NCBI RefSeq assembly: GCF_003473485.1
Contig: NC_053042.1
Location: 50,617,762 to 50,681,761, forward strand
Length of the DNA: 64,000 bases
Origin: Medicago truncatula
Lineage: Eukaryota > Streptophyta > Magnoliopsida > Fabales > Fabaceae
Direction: 5' to 3'
In this document: positions 25,019 to 34,923 of the stretch, one piece after another
Layout of the letters: the number at the start of each line of letters is the position of its first letter
Position numbering within the stretch: the first letter of the stretch is position 1
Position numbers and translations under genes: made by a program
Notes under the pieces: model-generated
Told to the model about the DNA's origin: nothing
Database searches by the model: none
Seen by the model: the letters and a program-made list of their open reading frames with translations, nothing else

Positions 25019-25945
25019 GACATTCGTTGATTTCGTGTATTTTGAATTATTTTCTTCTGTAATAAATTTTAGTATGATGATTGAACTTATCAATGTTTAA
25101 AGCAAAAATTTCAGTAACTCATTTTTCCATGTTATATACATCCTTGATTTTGGTACTTGAATTGTTTTTATTACTAGTTTCAGTCATGAAACATGCAAAT
25201 TCAAGAAAAGTCTAGCCAAAACTTATCTTATTTCTTTGTTATGAATGTAATTCATTGTTGCTACATATACCATGTATGGCTGGTTATAAAATGTGACCTT
25301 TTCATTTTATTATGAATGGATGAATCAATGAACGAATGAAACTTTAAATATTTCACCAATAAGTCAATGCTTGAACAAACATTGCTTTAATTAATACAGA
25401 CCAATTTGTTGGTGACTGATGGGAGGGGCAGTTCTAGAGGTGTCCAGGACTTTTAGTAGTTCAAGTTGTTGGTGACTGATGCATTTCCGTCCTTCTGTTT
25501 TTGTTGTATCATTTTGTGGTTTTTGCTGGTTTCTGTTTTGCTGGCGGTTTAGGCCCGGGTGTTTTTTTGCCTGCTAGTTGGCTGCTGCTATCAGCAGTTT
25601 TCTTTTTTGGCAGTGCTGTTTTCTGTTCTGGCGTTATGGCCGACACTTTGTATTTGTACTTCTTGTATATTTCGGTGTTAATAATATAAGCTGTTTCAAA
25701 AAAAAAAAAAAATAATACAGACCAATTGTCAATTCAACTTCCATAACTAAATCCAGATCACTAAATTTATTTATTTAGTTTTTGGATTTTCTGTGTAGTA
25801 TATGGTGCATTCTTTAGAATGTTCAGGAATAGCTTTTCACATAATCACAACAGCATATTTTGTAAAAATTGCAACAGTAGTTATAAAATCCATATTTTTT
25901 TGTGTAAGGTTTAGGGTATATTGTATGTTTTGATGATCCACTAAA
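24850..25945 (+). repeat. Tandem duplication, unit A (CIPK 3' end and downstream)
   Basis: From the last ~170 coding bases of the CIPK gene into its 3' flank, this segment reappears as unit B at 25962-26703. Matching landmarks in order: 'aaagaagtcgtgtggtgatgcat', 'accataagatattgaa', 'tagccaaaacttatct', 'atggtgcatt', 'gcttttcacataatca' and 'tttagggtatattgtatg'. Unit A is longer because it carries the LINE insertion at 25407-25712. Confidence 0.85.
25407..25712 (+). mobile_element. 5'-truncated LINE, 3' end only
   Basis: A 306-base insertion ending 'gtatatttcggtgttaataa' and an A-run, the style of plant L1-type LINE 3' ends. The flanks are a perfect 15-base duplication TAATACAGACCAATT (25392-25406 and 25713-25727). 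The interior is G/T-rich and differs in base composition from its surroundings. It carries no coding sequence beyond a short frame. An internal direct repeat 'gttggtgactgatg' occurs near 25408 and 25468. Confidence 0.88.
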
Positions 25946-25961
25946 TTTATTTTTCTGGGTA

Positions 25962-26703
25962 TGGTTTGTTCGCTCCGTCTTTTTATTTGGTTGAGATAAA
26001 GAAGTCTTGTGGTGATGCATCGAACTAACATAAGATATTGAAGGCACGCATAAGGTGAGCATCGACAACACATCGTTAGCAAGGCGGTGTCTACGGTCTA
26101 GCCTTGAAGAGATTAATTGATTTCACATTTTGAATTATTTATGTTTATGGAATAATTTATTTTGTTATTTATACTAAATATTTCAATAAATACACGTTCT
26201 TTGGTTTTATTCCTTGAAATTTTCATACCGGTTTTAGTTCTGAAGCATACACATGTGGAAAGTTTAGCCGAAACTTATCTAGTTGTTCAATGATCAATGT
26301 TGTTCATTGATATCACATATGCGATATTTATGGTTGATTGTGAAATGCGACCTTGCAATATTGTTATCAATGAATGAAAGTTTAACTAATTTACTAATAA
26401 GCCAACACGTGCAAAATGATTGCTTAAATATTTACGGATTGTAGATTCAACTTTTGTTTTCGTTAATAAATGAACTCAATCTTGGTCCTCCATAATTATA
26501 TTTCAGATTTTGGATTCACAATATGGTGCATTTTGTAAAGCACACAGTGGAATGAGACTATTTATGAATAATGAATTGCTTTTCACATAATCATAAATGC
26601 TTGTATTTTGTGAAAATCTCCACTGTTGGAAGTTTCATCAATTGATGCCAACCCCATATTTTTCTTTGTAAAGTTTAGACTTTAGGGTATATAGTATGCA
26701 TCA
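25962..26703 (+). pseudogene. Tandem duplication, unit B: CIPK 3'-end fragment
   Basis: This is a diverged copy of unit A. The first ~140 bases match the end of the CIPK coding sequence ('gagataaagaagtcttgtgg', 'gcatcgaactaacataagat', 'ttagcaaggcggtgtctac') but are interrupted by stops and deletions and have no start, so it is a gene fragment without kinase domain. The rest matches the gene's 3' flank. It lacks the LINE, so it preserves the empty site near 26430 ('ttaaatatttacggattgta'). Confidence 0.82.
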
Positions 26704-27050
26704 CAGCCCTCTTTTCAAGTTAGAGGGTAAGCTATTATAGCTTGAAGCTCTAATAAAATTTTGCCCTCAACTTGCAGCCATGCAAAAGGAAACGAGTAGA
26801 AACTAGAAATTATTTTAAGTTTTTGGCAAATGTCACGTAACATTGACACCCCAATATCACTCAAGTGACACCCATTAATTAGCCCGCTAATGTTTATACA
26901 TAGTACGGTAGGAGTAATTGTTAATTTTTGTTTTGGGGTCCAAAGCTGGTTTCTCACTTTCTTGGATTTGGATCCCATACTTGAAGAAAATTGTTGTTGA
27001 CACATTTCATTAGGCTGAGACACACAAGTAAAATACGATTTTGCCCCCTT
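26704..27050. other. Spacer between CIPK duplication and MULE
   Basis: No gene seen. A segment at about 26928-26985 ('tttttgttttggggtccaaa' through 'ttggatttggatcccatact') resembles 33130-33190 on the far side of the Mutator-like element, in the same orientation. Confidence 0.4.
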
Positions 27051-27435
27051 GGCAGTTAACTGCCGAGGAATTCAAAAACCGGCTGCAGTTAACTGCCGAG
27101 GAAAACCTCATAGTTAACTGCCGAGAATTATGTTTCATCAGATGAAACAGCCACCTGCTCCCCCTACACACTATTTCATCATCAACTTCCATACCACTTT
27201 CATACAAACCCCAAATCCAAAAAAAAATTCATCAAATTTTGCTCCAAAATCATTCAAGCATCAAGCATAGGAGGTATCAACACACTTTTGACGTAAAAAA
27301 ACAAGTATTGAGCATTTTAATTCGTTCATTTTTTGGCTTTGTTATGAGTTTTTACGTCAGTTTACGTAGAACTTCTGTCATGGAAAACCTCGGTAGTTGA
27401 CTGCCGAGGAAAACCTCGGTAGTAAGGTACCGAGG
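27051..27435. repeat. Cluster of five palindromic GGCAGTTAACTGCC / CCTCGG..CCGAGG motifs
   Basis: Copies: 27051-27068 (GGCAGTTAACTGCCGAGG), 27085-27101, 27112-27125, 27388-27409 (CCTCGGTAGTTGACTGCCGAGG-type, 22 bases) and 27414-27435 (CCTCGG..GGTACCGAGG). Each is a near-perfect inverted repeat. They lie just upstream of the Mutator-like transposase remnant and may be subterminal binding sites or promoter elements of that transposon. Confidence 0.75.
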
Positions 27436-28955
27436 AATATTTGTGAAAAATTTTCACAACGAAAAAATGGCAGCTACTGCCATTTTTCCAATTTTTTTTT
27501 TTTTTTGTTTTAATTCATTATGGCATTGATGTTTATGCAATAGTTAGTTGTTAATTGATATTTTTGTGTTGTTTAATTATAGTAATTGTAGAGAACGCGT
27601 AAGATGTTATGGGAGAGACAAAACCAAATTTTTTCGAATTTTCTGGAGATGTCAAACCGCCTAAGGTTGAAGCGAAACCAAACATTAATGGAGCTTCAAA
27701 ATATGTTGACTCCGGTGTCCTCCCACTTCAAGCCCACGAAGTTGACACAGCTATGTTTTTTTTCAGACGACGTTAAGTTGAAAGATGGAGAAGAATTGCT
27801 TGAGTGGGCACGTCGTCAAGCAAATAAGGCGGGATTTACAATTGTTACACAAAGATCAAGCTTGATCAATCCAATGTTCCGCCTAGTGTGTGAACGGAGT
27901 GGATCTCACAAAGTGCCGGAAAAAAAAAACCGAAGCATGCGAGAACAGGCTCAAGAAAATGTGGGTGTTTGTTCATGATTAGTGGATATCAAAGTAAGCA
28001 AACAAAGGAATGGGGATTGAACATTCTTAATGGAGTTTACAACCATGCGATGGAGCCGACTTTAGAAGGACACATTCTTGCCGGTACATTAAAGGAGGAC
28101 GACAAGAAGATTGTACGTGACTTGACCAAGAGCAAGATGCTTCCAAGAAATATTTTGATACATTTAAAGAACAAAAGACCACATTGCATGACAAATGTGA
28201 AACAAGTGTACAATGAACGTCAACAAATATGGAAGGCAAATAAAGGTGACAAGAAGTCGTTGCAATATCTAATCTCAAAGTTGGAGGAGCACAACTATAC
28301 TTATTACTCAAGAACACAAAGTGAAAGTACTACAATCGAAGATATCTTTTGGGCTCATCCAACATCCGTTAAGTTGTTTAACAATCTTCCAACGGTTTTG
28401 GTTATGGACTCCACCTACAAAACCAACAGGTACAAGATGCCAATGTTTGAGGTAGTTGGGGTCACTTCAATCGATTTGACATATTCGGTTGGGTTTAGAT
28501 TTGTGACACATGAGAAAGAGAAAAACTTTGTTTGGGTTTTAAAAATGTTGCGCAAACTTCTTACGTCAAAGATGAATATGCCTAAGGTGATTGTGACCGA
28601 CAGGGATATGTCTTTAATTAAAGTGGTTGCAAATGTTTTCCCCGGAAGTTATGCAATGAATTGTTACTTTCATGTGCAAGCAAATGTTAAACAAAGGTGC
28701 GTCTTAGATTGTAAATATCCTTTGGGAAAAAAGGATGGGAAAGAGGTGAAACCTCACGATGTTGTGAAGAAGATAACGAGGGCATGGAAAGTTATGGTTG
28801 AAACGCCCACTCAAGAGTTATTTGCAAATGCATTAGTGGAGTTCCAAGATTCATGTAGTGATTTCCCACTTTTCAAAAATTATGCCATGACCACCTTGAA
28901 TGAAGTGAAGAAGAAAATAGTGAGGGCATGGATAGACCATGTGTTGCATCTTGGT

Positions 28956-30598
28956 TGCAGAAGGGGTGAGATTTCATAACACAATAACATTAATCAATGT
29001 AATTCGAAATCATAAATTAACATCATAATCAGTCTTAAACAACATAGCATCTTTGATAAACAATTATCAAGTAATCGCAGCTTCAATCATAATCAATAAC
29101 ATATACATCTTTAAACTTGACAAATGCGACAATGCAACTTAGACACTTATATGCATGTGGTACCAATCGTCATCATAAGTATGAATATACTTTCATCGTG
29201 CGGAGGACAAAGCTCCTAATCGTGGTGAGGACAAAGCTCAATGAATGCTAATGCATGGACTCTAACAACAAAACATCTTAATCAACTTATCACATATACA
29301 TCCAATAATTTGGAGTTCATCATCAGCTTATTCATAGACGTGCAACTTAGTTAAATAACATTTGCAGCATAATCAAATCACAACAGGTTTAATAACAAAT
29401 CATTCTCAACAATTTCTTGATCATTCAACAATAATTCAAGTAAAGACAATCAATCCATATTTCATTTCATAATCTCTTAACAGGTCATAAAAACTTCATA
29501 GTTCACAGTCATTATCTTTAATAGGTCACATTAGTACCTAAAGTTCATTTCCTAACCAAACCAAACAGCTCAGGTCTCACAATCCTCAAAAGCACTCAGT
29601 TCTGGAAGTGCTCGCGAGGCGAGAGCATCTGCTCGCCATGGCGAGTACAAGCCAGAATCCCAACTAAGGTTGTTCCAGGTTCAATCTCGTTCTAAATCAT
29701 TCACTAATCAATAGTAGGCACCTAAAAGTACTCAAAAGCATCTAAGGTTCAACTCAAAAGTAAAAAACTCAGAAAATGACATGCTCTTTGGTCAAGCTCG
29801 CTATGGCAAGTAGGGTTGCTCGCTGTGGCGAGCTACATCTGGTAACTCGCGAGGCAAAGGAAAAGGGGCTCGCGTGGCGAGCGATGAACATTCATCACTC
29901 GCGAGGCGAGGATCATTGCTCGCTATGGCGAGCGATGAACTTTGGCTCGGGCAGAATGCAGTTTTCACACGATTATCATCATCTAACATGGTTCTAAGCT
30001 TAATTTCACATCCAGAATTCATCCTAAACATATTCTAAGGTTATAGGACGGTTTCTACATCAATCTAAACAACTTTTACCGTTTGATCATCAATTTTAGG
30101 GTTTTGACCTAATTTCAAAACTTTTCTAAATCAATCCTAACTTTGTCAATTAATCATCAGAATTACAACAATCAATATTACTGAATTATTAGTCTCACCC
30201 TTACCTTGTTTGAAGAAAATCGCAGCACTCTAAGGTGGTTCTCCCTTCTCTTGGCTTTTTCTCCCTTTTTCCAAACTTTGATCGTACGTGCAATTGTTTT
30301 CTAAAAGCTAGGTCTATCTCTTATATACTTCTTCCTAATATCTTATCTTATCTCACTTTCTCCCCCAAAACTATCTAAAATCTCAAAACAGCCCTCAACT
30401 AAATATTTTTATTTTCTTTTCAAATTTATTTAACAATAAAATAAGTCTCATAATCTTATCAAATCACCAAAACACATCAAATCTTTCAAATCGACTTAAA
30501 TCATATTAAATCAACAAAACTCACACATATATTATATAAATATAATATAATTGCCTAAACTCGATTAAATAAATAATTAAACGAAATTGGGCGTTACA
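28956..30598 (-). mobile_element. 1.64 kb LTR-like insertion inside the transposase
   Basis: The insertion splits the transposase between 'DHVLHLG' and 'TTNKVES'. On the minus strand it starts TGTAACGCCCAATTTCG and ends 'cacccctctgca'-like TTCTGCA, so both ends fit the TG..CA rule of LTRs, and a TATA-box-like 'agtatataagag' lies near 30311-30325 on that strand. No coding capacity is seen, which fits a solo LTR of a Ty3-type element. The flanks are TTGGT and ACCAA, which are reverse complements and not the direct 5-base repeat expected. Confidence 0.6.
29611..29932. repeat. Scattered CTCGC-N-GCGAG palindromes
   Basis: At least seven short palindromic units: 29611-29623 (CTCGCGAGGCGAG), 29632-29645 (CTCGCCATGGCGAG), about 29796-29810, 29818-29832, 29868-29881, 29898-29910 and 29918-29932, plus a half unit near 29846. 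They are GC-rich within an otherwise AT-rich insertion and separated by unlike sequence, so they are not a simple tandem array. Confidence 0.8.
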
Positions 30599-32438
30599 AC
30601 CAACAAGGTAGAATCGGCTCATGCTTTATTGAAGAAATATTTGGACAATAGTGTGGGTGATTTGGGTACTTGTTGGGAGAAAATACATGACATGTTGGTG
30701 CTTCAGTTCACTGCGATACAAACAACCTTTGGTCAAAGCATTACCGTGTTAGAACATAGATTCAAAAATGTCACTTTGTACTCCGGCTTAGGTGGTCATG
30801 TGTCTAGATATGCTTTGGACAACATTGCTTTGGAAGAGACACGTTGTAGGGAAACATTGTGCATGGACAAGGAAATTTGTGGTTGTGTTCAAAGGACATC
30901 TTACGGGCTACCATGTGTATGCGAAATTGCTACTAAACTCCTTGAAGAGAAGCCAATTTTATTGGATGAGATACACCACCATTGGCATAGGTTACGTATG
31001 GGCGAAGAAAGTAATGAAGTTGGTTTTTCTGTCGATGTTGAGTTGAAGGCTATAGTAGAACGTCTCAAGAAACTCCCTTTCGAAATGAAGCTTGAAGTCA
31101 AAGAGGGTTTGCGGCAATTGGCATTTCCTGAAACCACCATGATGTCTCCACCACCACGAAAAGTACCAACCAAGGGAGCCAAGAAAAAAGTGGACATTGC
31201 GAGGTCTAAAGGAAAAATTACATCGACTAGTCGGATCCCTTCTTCGTGGGAGGTTGTTGATTCCCAAAATCCGGATAGTCAACCGTCACCATCACCAACA
31301 ACATCATCATATAAAAGAAAAAAAGGTGCTCGTCTTGGTAAAACATCACTTAACCCACTTCCACCACCTTCTCGGTATCCAAAGCCTAAGGCTATCCCAG
31401 TTATGAGGCCTATTGATTATATGTCACGCTTCATGCATCCATTTATTGAAAAAGTGGTGGATGTTATTGGCGATGGACATTGTGGATTCCAGGCTATAGC
31501 CGAGTTCATGAGCTTGACCGAACAAAATCATATCATGATTCGTACACTTCTTATTCAAGAGTTGAAAAATCATAGAGATGATTATGTTGAAGTATTTGCA
31601 GGTGAGGATCATTATAACTACATTTTAAATGGCTTACATCCTCCCGCAAATACAAAAAGTTGTGCACATCTTGTTGATAAGTGGTTGACTTTTTCGGACA
31701 TGGGACACATTGTTGTTAATTATTACAAAAGGTGTGTGGTCGTGTTGACAAATCTTGAAGTTGGAAACTCATAATCTTTTTTCCCACTAAGAGGGCCGCC
31801 ACTGCCGGGTAAACAAAATAGTCCCATCATGTGCCTTGGGGCAATTCCGAATCATTTCGTGCTTATTTATTTGAAAAATGGTTGTCCACTACCTCCATCA
31901 TCTACGGAGTGGCACAATCACAAGAAAGAAGATGCGGTGACTTGGGAAGATGAGTATTTGGATCAACATGAGTTGTTCTGAAAGCTCATGGCTATTGAAA
32001 GTGGAAACAAAACGTCGAAACCACAAAAGTAGTCAAACAAAGCGGCGCCTATTTTGTTGGACACTTCCGAAAAACCAAAGCAACAATTTGAAGTTATTGC
32101 GGAAGATGAGGAAGATTCTAATTCACTTGATCTTCCCCAATCACTTGGTCTTTAATGAGTGATTTTTTTGTCGGTGTTAGTCCTTTTTTTTGGTAGAAAT
32201 TACATCGACGTATATTTTGGGGTCGAAATTGTAACGCAAATTTTTTGTGGCCAATATATAATTAACATTATGTAATTTATATTGATATATATGATAATAT
32301 GACTTTTATGTGGTGAAACTAGTGCAATACTTATTTATTCGTTATTAATGTTTACACATTTGATTTATTCGTTATTACATTTCATTTAATTTTGTTCTAA
32401 TCTATGATTCTTTTCTTAAAGCTTTTGTCAAGTGAAAC

Positions 32439-32759
32439 ATGTTCGAGGTTGCAAAAATTGAAGGCCGTGTTAGGTACTCCGCTTTTAAAAAGACAATTAA
32501 GGTTATGATAATGCCGACGTGCTCTCTTGATGATTTGAAGGCACAACTTAACACTTATTTTGACCATCTTGGTGAAAATCAATATACACGTCACTTGTTT
32601 GGTCAAATGTCATGCATAGACCTAGGAGAAGATAGAGATGAATACACATGGAAAACGACAAGCTATATGCCTTGGCTTATTAAAGACGATAGCGACGTCG
32701 GATTTATGTTTCGAAATATGGTGGAAAATAATATATTATATATGTATGTTCGTTCCTAA
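32439..32759 (+). CDS. Small ORF next to the Mutator-like element, 106 residues
   Basis: An intact frame from ATG at 32439 to TAA at 32757-32759, encoding MFEVAKIEGRVRYSAFKK, then 'TCSLDDLKAQLNTYFDHLGE' and an acidic tail ending LYMYVRS. The codon use is ordinary and the frame has no stop, unlike the transposase 5' of it. The beta-rich opening followed by 'SLDDLKAQL' resembles the small PB1/ubiquitin-like N-terminal modules found in plant Mutator-like proteins; that is a weak resemblance only. It could be a second gene of the same transposon or a captured fragment. I do not assign a function. Confidence 0.5.
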   Translation: MFEVAKIEGRVRYSAFKKTIKVMIMPTCSLDDLKAQLNTYFDHLGENQYTRHLFGQMSCIDLGEDRDEYTWKTTSYMPWLIKDDSDVGFMFRNMVENNILYMYVRS

Positions 32760-33672
32760 TGCAATTGTGATGAATGTAAGTAGGGATTTAATATAATGAT
32801 GTGTAATGAATTGTAATGTGTTGTTTAATTATGGACACTTAATTATGGACACTTTGTAATGTTTTGATGAATTTCAAACTTTTGTGTAATTTGAATCAAA
32901 TGTCTGTTTGATTTAATTATGGACAATTGTAAAAGATATTCTATTTTTCTTGTTTATGACCGAGTTTCAATGTTGTATGATTTATATTGCCTTTGGAAAT
33001 GCTCTGATTTAATTACAAGTAAAAACTGACCGAAAAATAGCTTGAAAATGTTTTAGAATTATGCAGAACCCAGTTACTTTTCAATAATTACGTACAATTA
33101 TTAATATCATAAACTCGGTTTCATGCCTTGTTATTTTTGGGATCCAGGGCTAGTTTTCATGGATTTGGATTTGGAACCATACTTAGCAATTTTCTCTAAA
33201 TAAATCAGATGGTCCTCACAACACTGCACCGTGCAACAACGGTAGGAGATCATTTCTAAGCTTCCATCTATACTTGATTCAATGCAATGTTTTTTCATAG
33301 GTATTTTTATATTATTTTTTTTTTAAAAAAAAAAAAATCCAATTATTCTGATTTATTTCTCTCTTCTCACTTATCCTTAAAAGAAAAGGTGGTAATCTTA
33401 AAAGCTTGCGTGGTTAAGAAAAGTTTTGGGCAATTTTTGTAAAAATTTGGAGTATAGTTTAACCTAACCTGTTTCTTCGGATAAGTGTGTTTTTTCGGAG
33501 CCTTCCATTTGCACAGGTAACATTCTCTTCTTCTAAATCTTTGCATTTATTTCCCAAAAGAGGGTTGCGTATATGATTAATTAATGACTGAATAATTGCA
33601 TGACATGACTCATAAAGTTGAAATTCTCTCTCTAGTTGCTGGTTTGTGGATGTTGGAAATTTATAAAGAAGC
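32760..33672. other. Spacer and upstream region of PSB27-H2
   Basis: AT-rich DNA with an A/T-run at about 33315-33340. The segment 33130-33190 resembles 26928-26985. The last 100-200 bases are presumably the PSB27-H2 promoter and leader. I found no inverted copy of the left palindrome cluster here, so the right end of the Mutator-like element could not be placed. Confidence 0.4.
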
Positions 33673-34923
33673 ATGGCAGCTACTTTTGCAGCTAATATGT
33701 TTTCCATCACAAGTTCTGAAGGTATCAAAAGGTTTGACATTGAAGGTATGTCCTTACAACTCTGATAGTTCATACCAAAATAATTTAACTGTAAATTAAT
33801 CCAAATAGGTTGTATCATTCAATTCAATTGAAAGGAAACAAAATAGAATAAATGTTATCATTCGAGAGTGGACAACATATTTGCACTATGGTATTTTTTT
33901 AAGGTTTGTTTGGATTAACTTATTTATGCTTATTATGAGAGAACTATGGAGACAACTTATGAGTCATGTCTATAAGCTTCTTTTTTTTTGCTTATTTCCA
34001 TAAACTATACATAACAGTTTATGAAAACAATTTATAACTTATATGAAAACAGTTTGTCTTTATTTTATCTTTTGATATAAAAACAACTTATGCATATGCA
34101 CTTATATGATAAATGGTATGCTATAAGTACTTAATTTAGTTGTTTATCCAAACAGAACCCTTGTGTCATACAATATTTATAACATGGTAAACTCAGTAAG
34201 AGTAGGTCCTTCGTTTATTGACAGCTTTTCTACAATTTAACAGATAAACTGCAATCCAGGTCTAATATTGCACAGCTTCCTCTCGAAGCTTCCAGTCGCA
34301 GACACCTTTCAATTAGCGTTGGCATTTCATTGGTTACAATAACATGTGGTCACGGTTTATCACCATTAATGGCTTGGGCCGAAGAGAAGTCAGCTAACAA
34401 AGAGGAAACCGATGATGGGGTTATTGGGGCCGTCAAATCGTTATTTGATCCCAATGAGAAGACAAAGTCAGGGAAAGTTTTGCCAAAGGCTTACTTAAAG
34501 TCAGCAAGAGAGGTAGTGAAGACACTGCGTGAATCTTTAAATGAAGACCCTGATGACAATGCCAAATTTAGACGGACTGCAGATGCAGCAAAGGAGTCGA
34601 TTCGGGAGTATCTTGGTAGTTGGAGGGGAAACCAAACTGTTGCTCAAGAAGTATGTACTTCTGACTAAACTCAATCAATGAAAATCCAATGCCTTCACTA
34701 GCATATACGCATTTTGGTGTATACCAGTCTTTTCTTTTTGCGAATGCAAATATATATAATCATGCTTTGGATTGATCCCTTGCAGGAATCATACTTTGCT
34801 CTGGTAAAAGCAGTAAGATCTTTGGCAAACTTTTACTCAAAGGCAGGGCCATCAGCACCACTGCCGAAGGAAGTTAAGTCTGAAATATTAGATTATCTGA
34901 ATACTGCTGAAGAATTTTTGTAG
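33673..34923 (+). CDS. PSB27-2: Photosystem II assembly factor PSB27-H2 (LPA19), plastid
   Basis: Three coding exons join in phase: 33673-33745, 34244-34650 and 34786-34923, giving 205 residues. The start ATG (MAATFAANMFSITSSEGIK) opens a Ser/Arg-rich plastid transit peptide followed by a hydrophobic, lumen-type segment (LSISVGISLVTITCGHGLS) ending before AWAEEK. The mature part is a Psb27 four-helix domain: GAVKSLFDPNEKTKSGKVLP, AYLKSAREVVKTLRESLNED, AKFRRTADAAKESIREYLG and FYSKAGPSAPLPKEVKSEIL. The Arabidopsis counterpart works in the thylakoid lumen in maturation of the D1 protein C-terminus. Length and order match the family. Intron 1 holds a MITE (33901-34161). Confidence 0.93.
33901..34161. 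mobile_element. hAT-like MITE in intron 1 of PSB27-H2
   Basis: The ends are 'aaggtttgtttggattaac' at the left and 'gtttatccaaacagaaccctt' at the right, inverted repeats around GTTTGTTTGGAT. The interior carries the family hallmark 'ttatgaaaacaatttataac'. Related copies lie at about 56697-56880 and 59818-59965. No target duplication is clear. Confidence 0.7.

Larger units (their letters stand above)
27604..32155 (+). pseudogene. Mutator-like transposase with C-terminal OTU protease domain, broken
   Basis: The order is a FAR1/WRKY-GCM1-like DNA-binding region ('ELLEWARRQANKAGFT', 'GSRKCGC'), a MULE DDE-type transposase core ('VLVMDSTYKTNRYKMP', 'MPKVIVTDRDMSLIK', 'YAMNCYFHVQANVKQR'), the 'TTNKVESAHALLKKYL' block, a basic spacer, and an OTU cysteine-protease-like domain with 'GDGHCGFQAIAEF' and the histidine motif 'NHFVLIYLKNG'. 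Breaks: a likely frameshift in a T-run near 27755, one in the 10-A run at 27920-27929, a 1.64 kb insertion (28956-30598), a frameshift near 31779 inside the OTU domain, and stops at 31979-31981 and about 32029. It cannot make a full protein as it stands. FAR1-like transposases with fused proteases are known from plant Mutator-like elements. Confidence 0.85.

Noticed and set aside
29776-30031. Open frames on both strands in the insertion
   Set aside because: Produced by the GC-rich palindromes, which lack stops on both strands.
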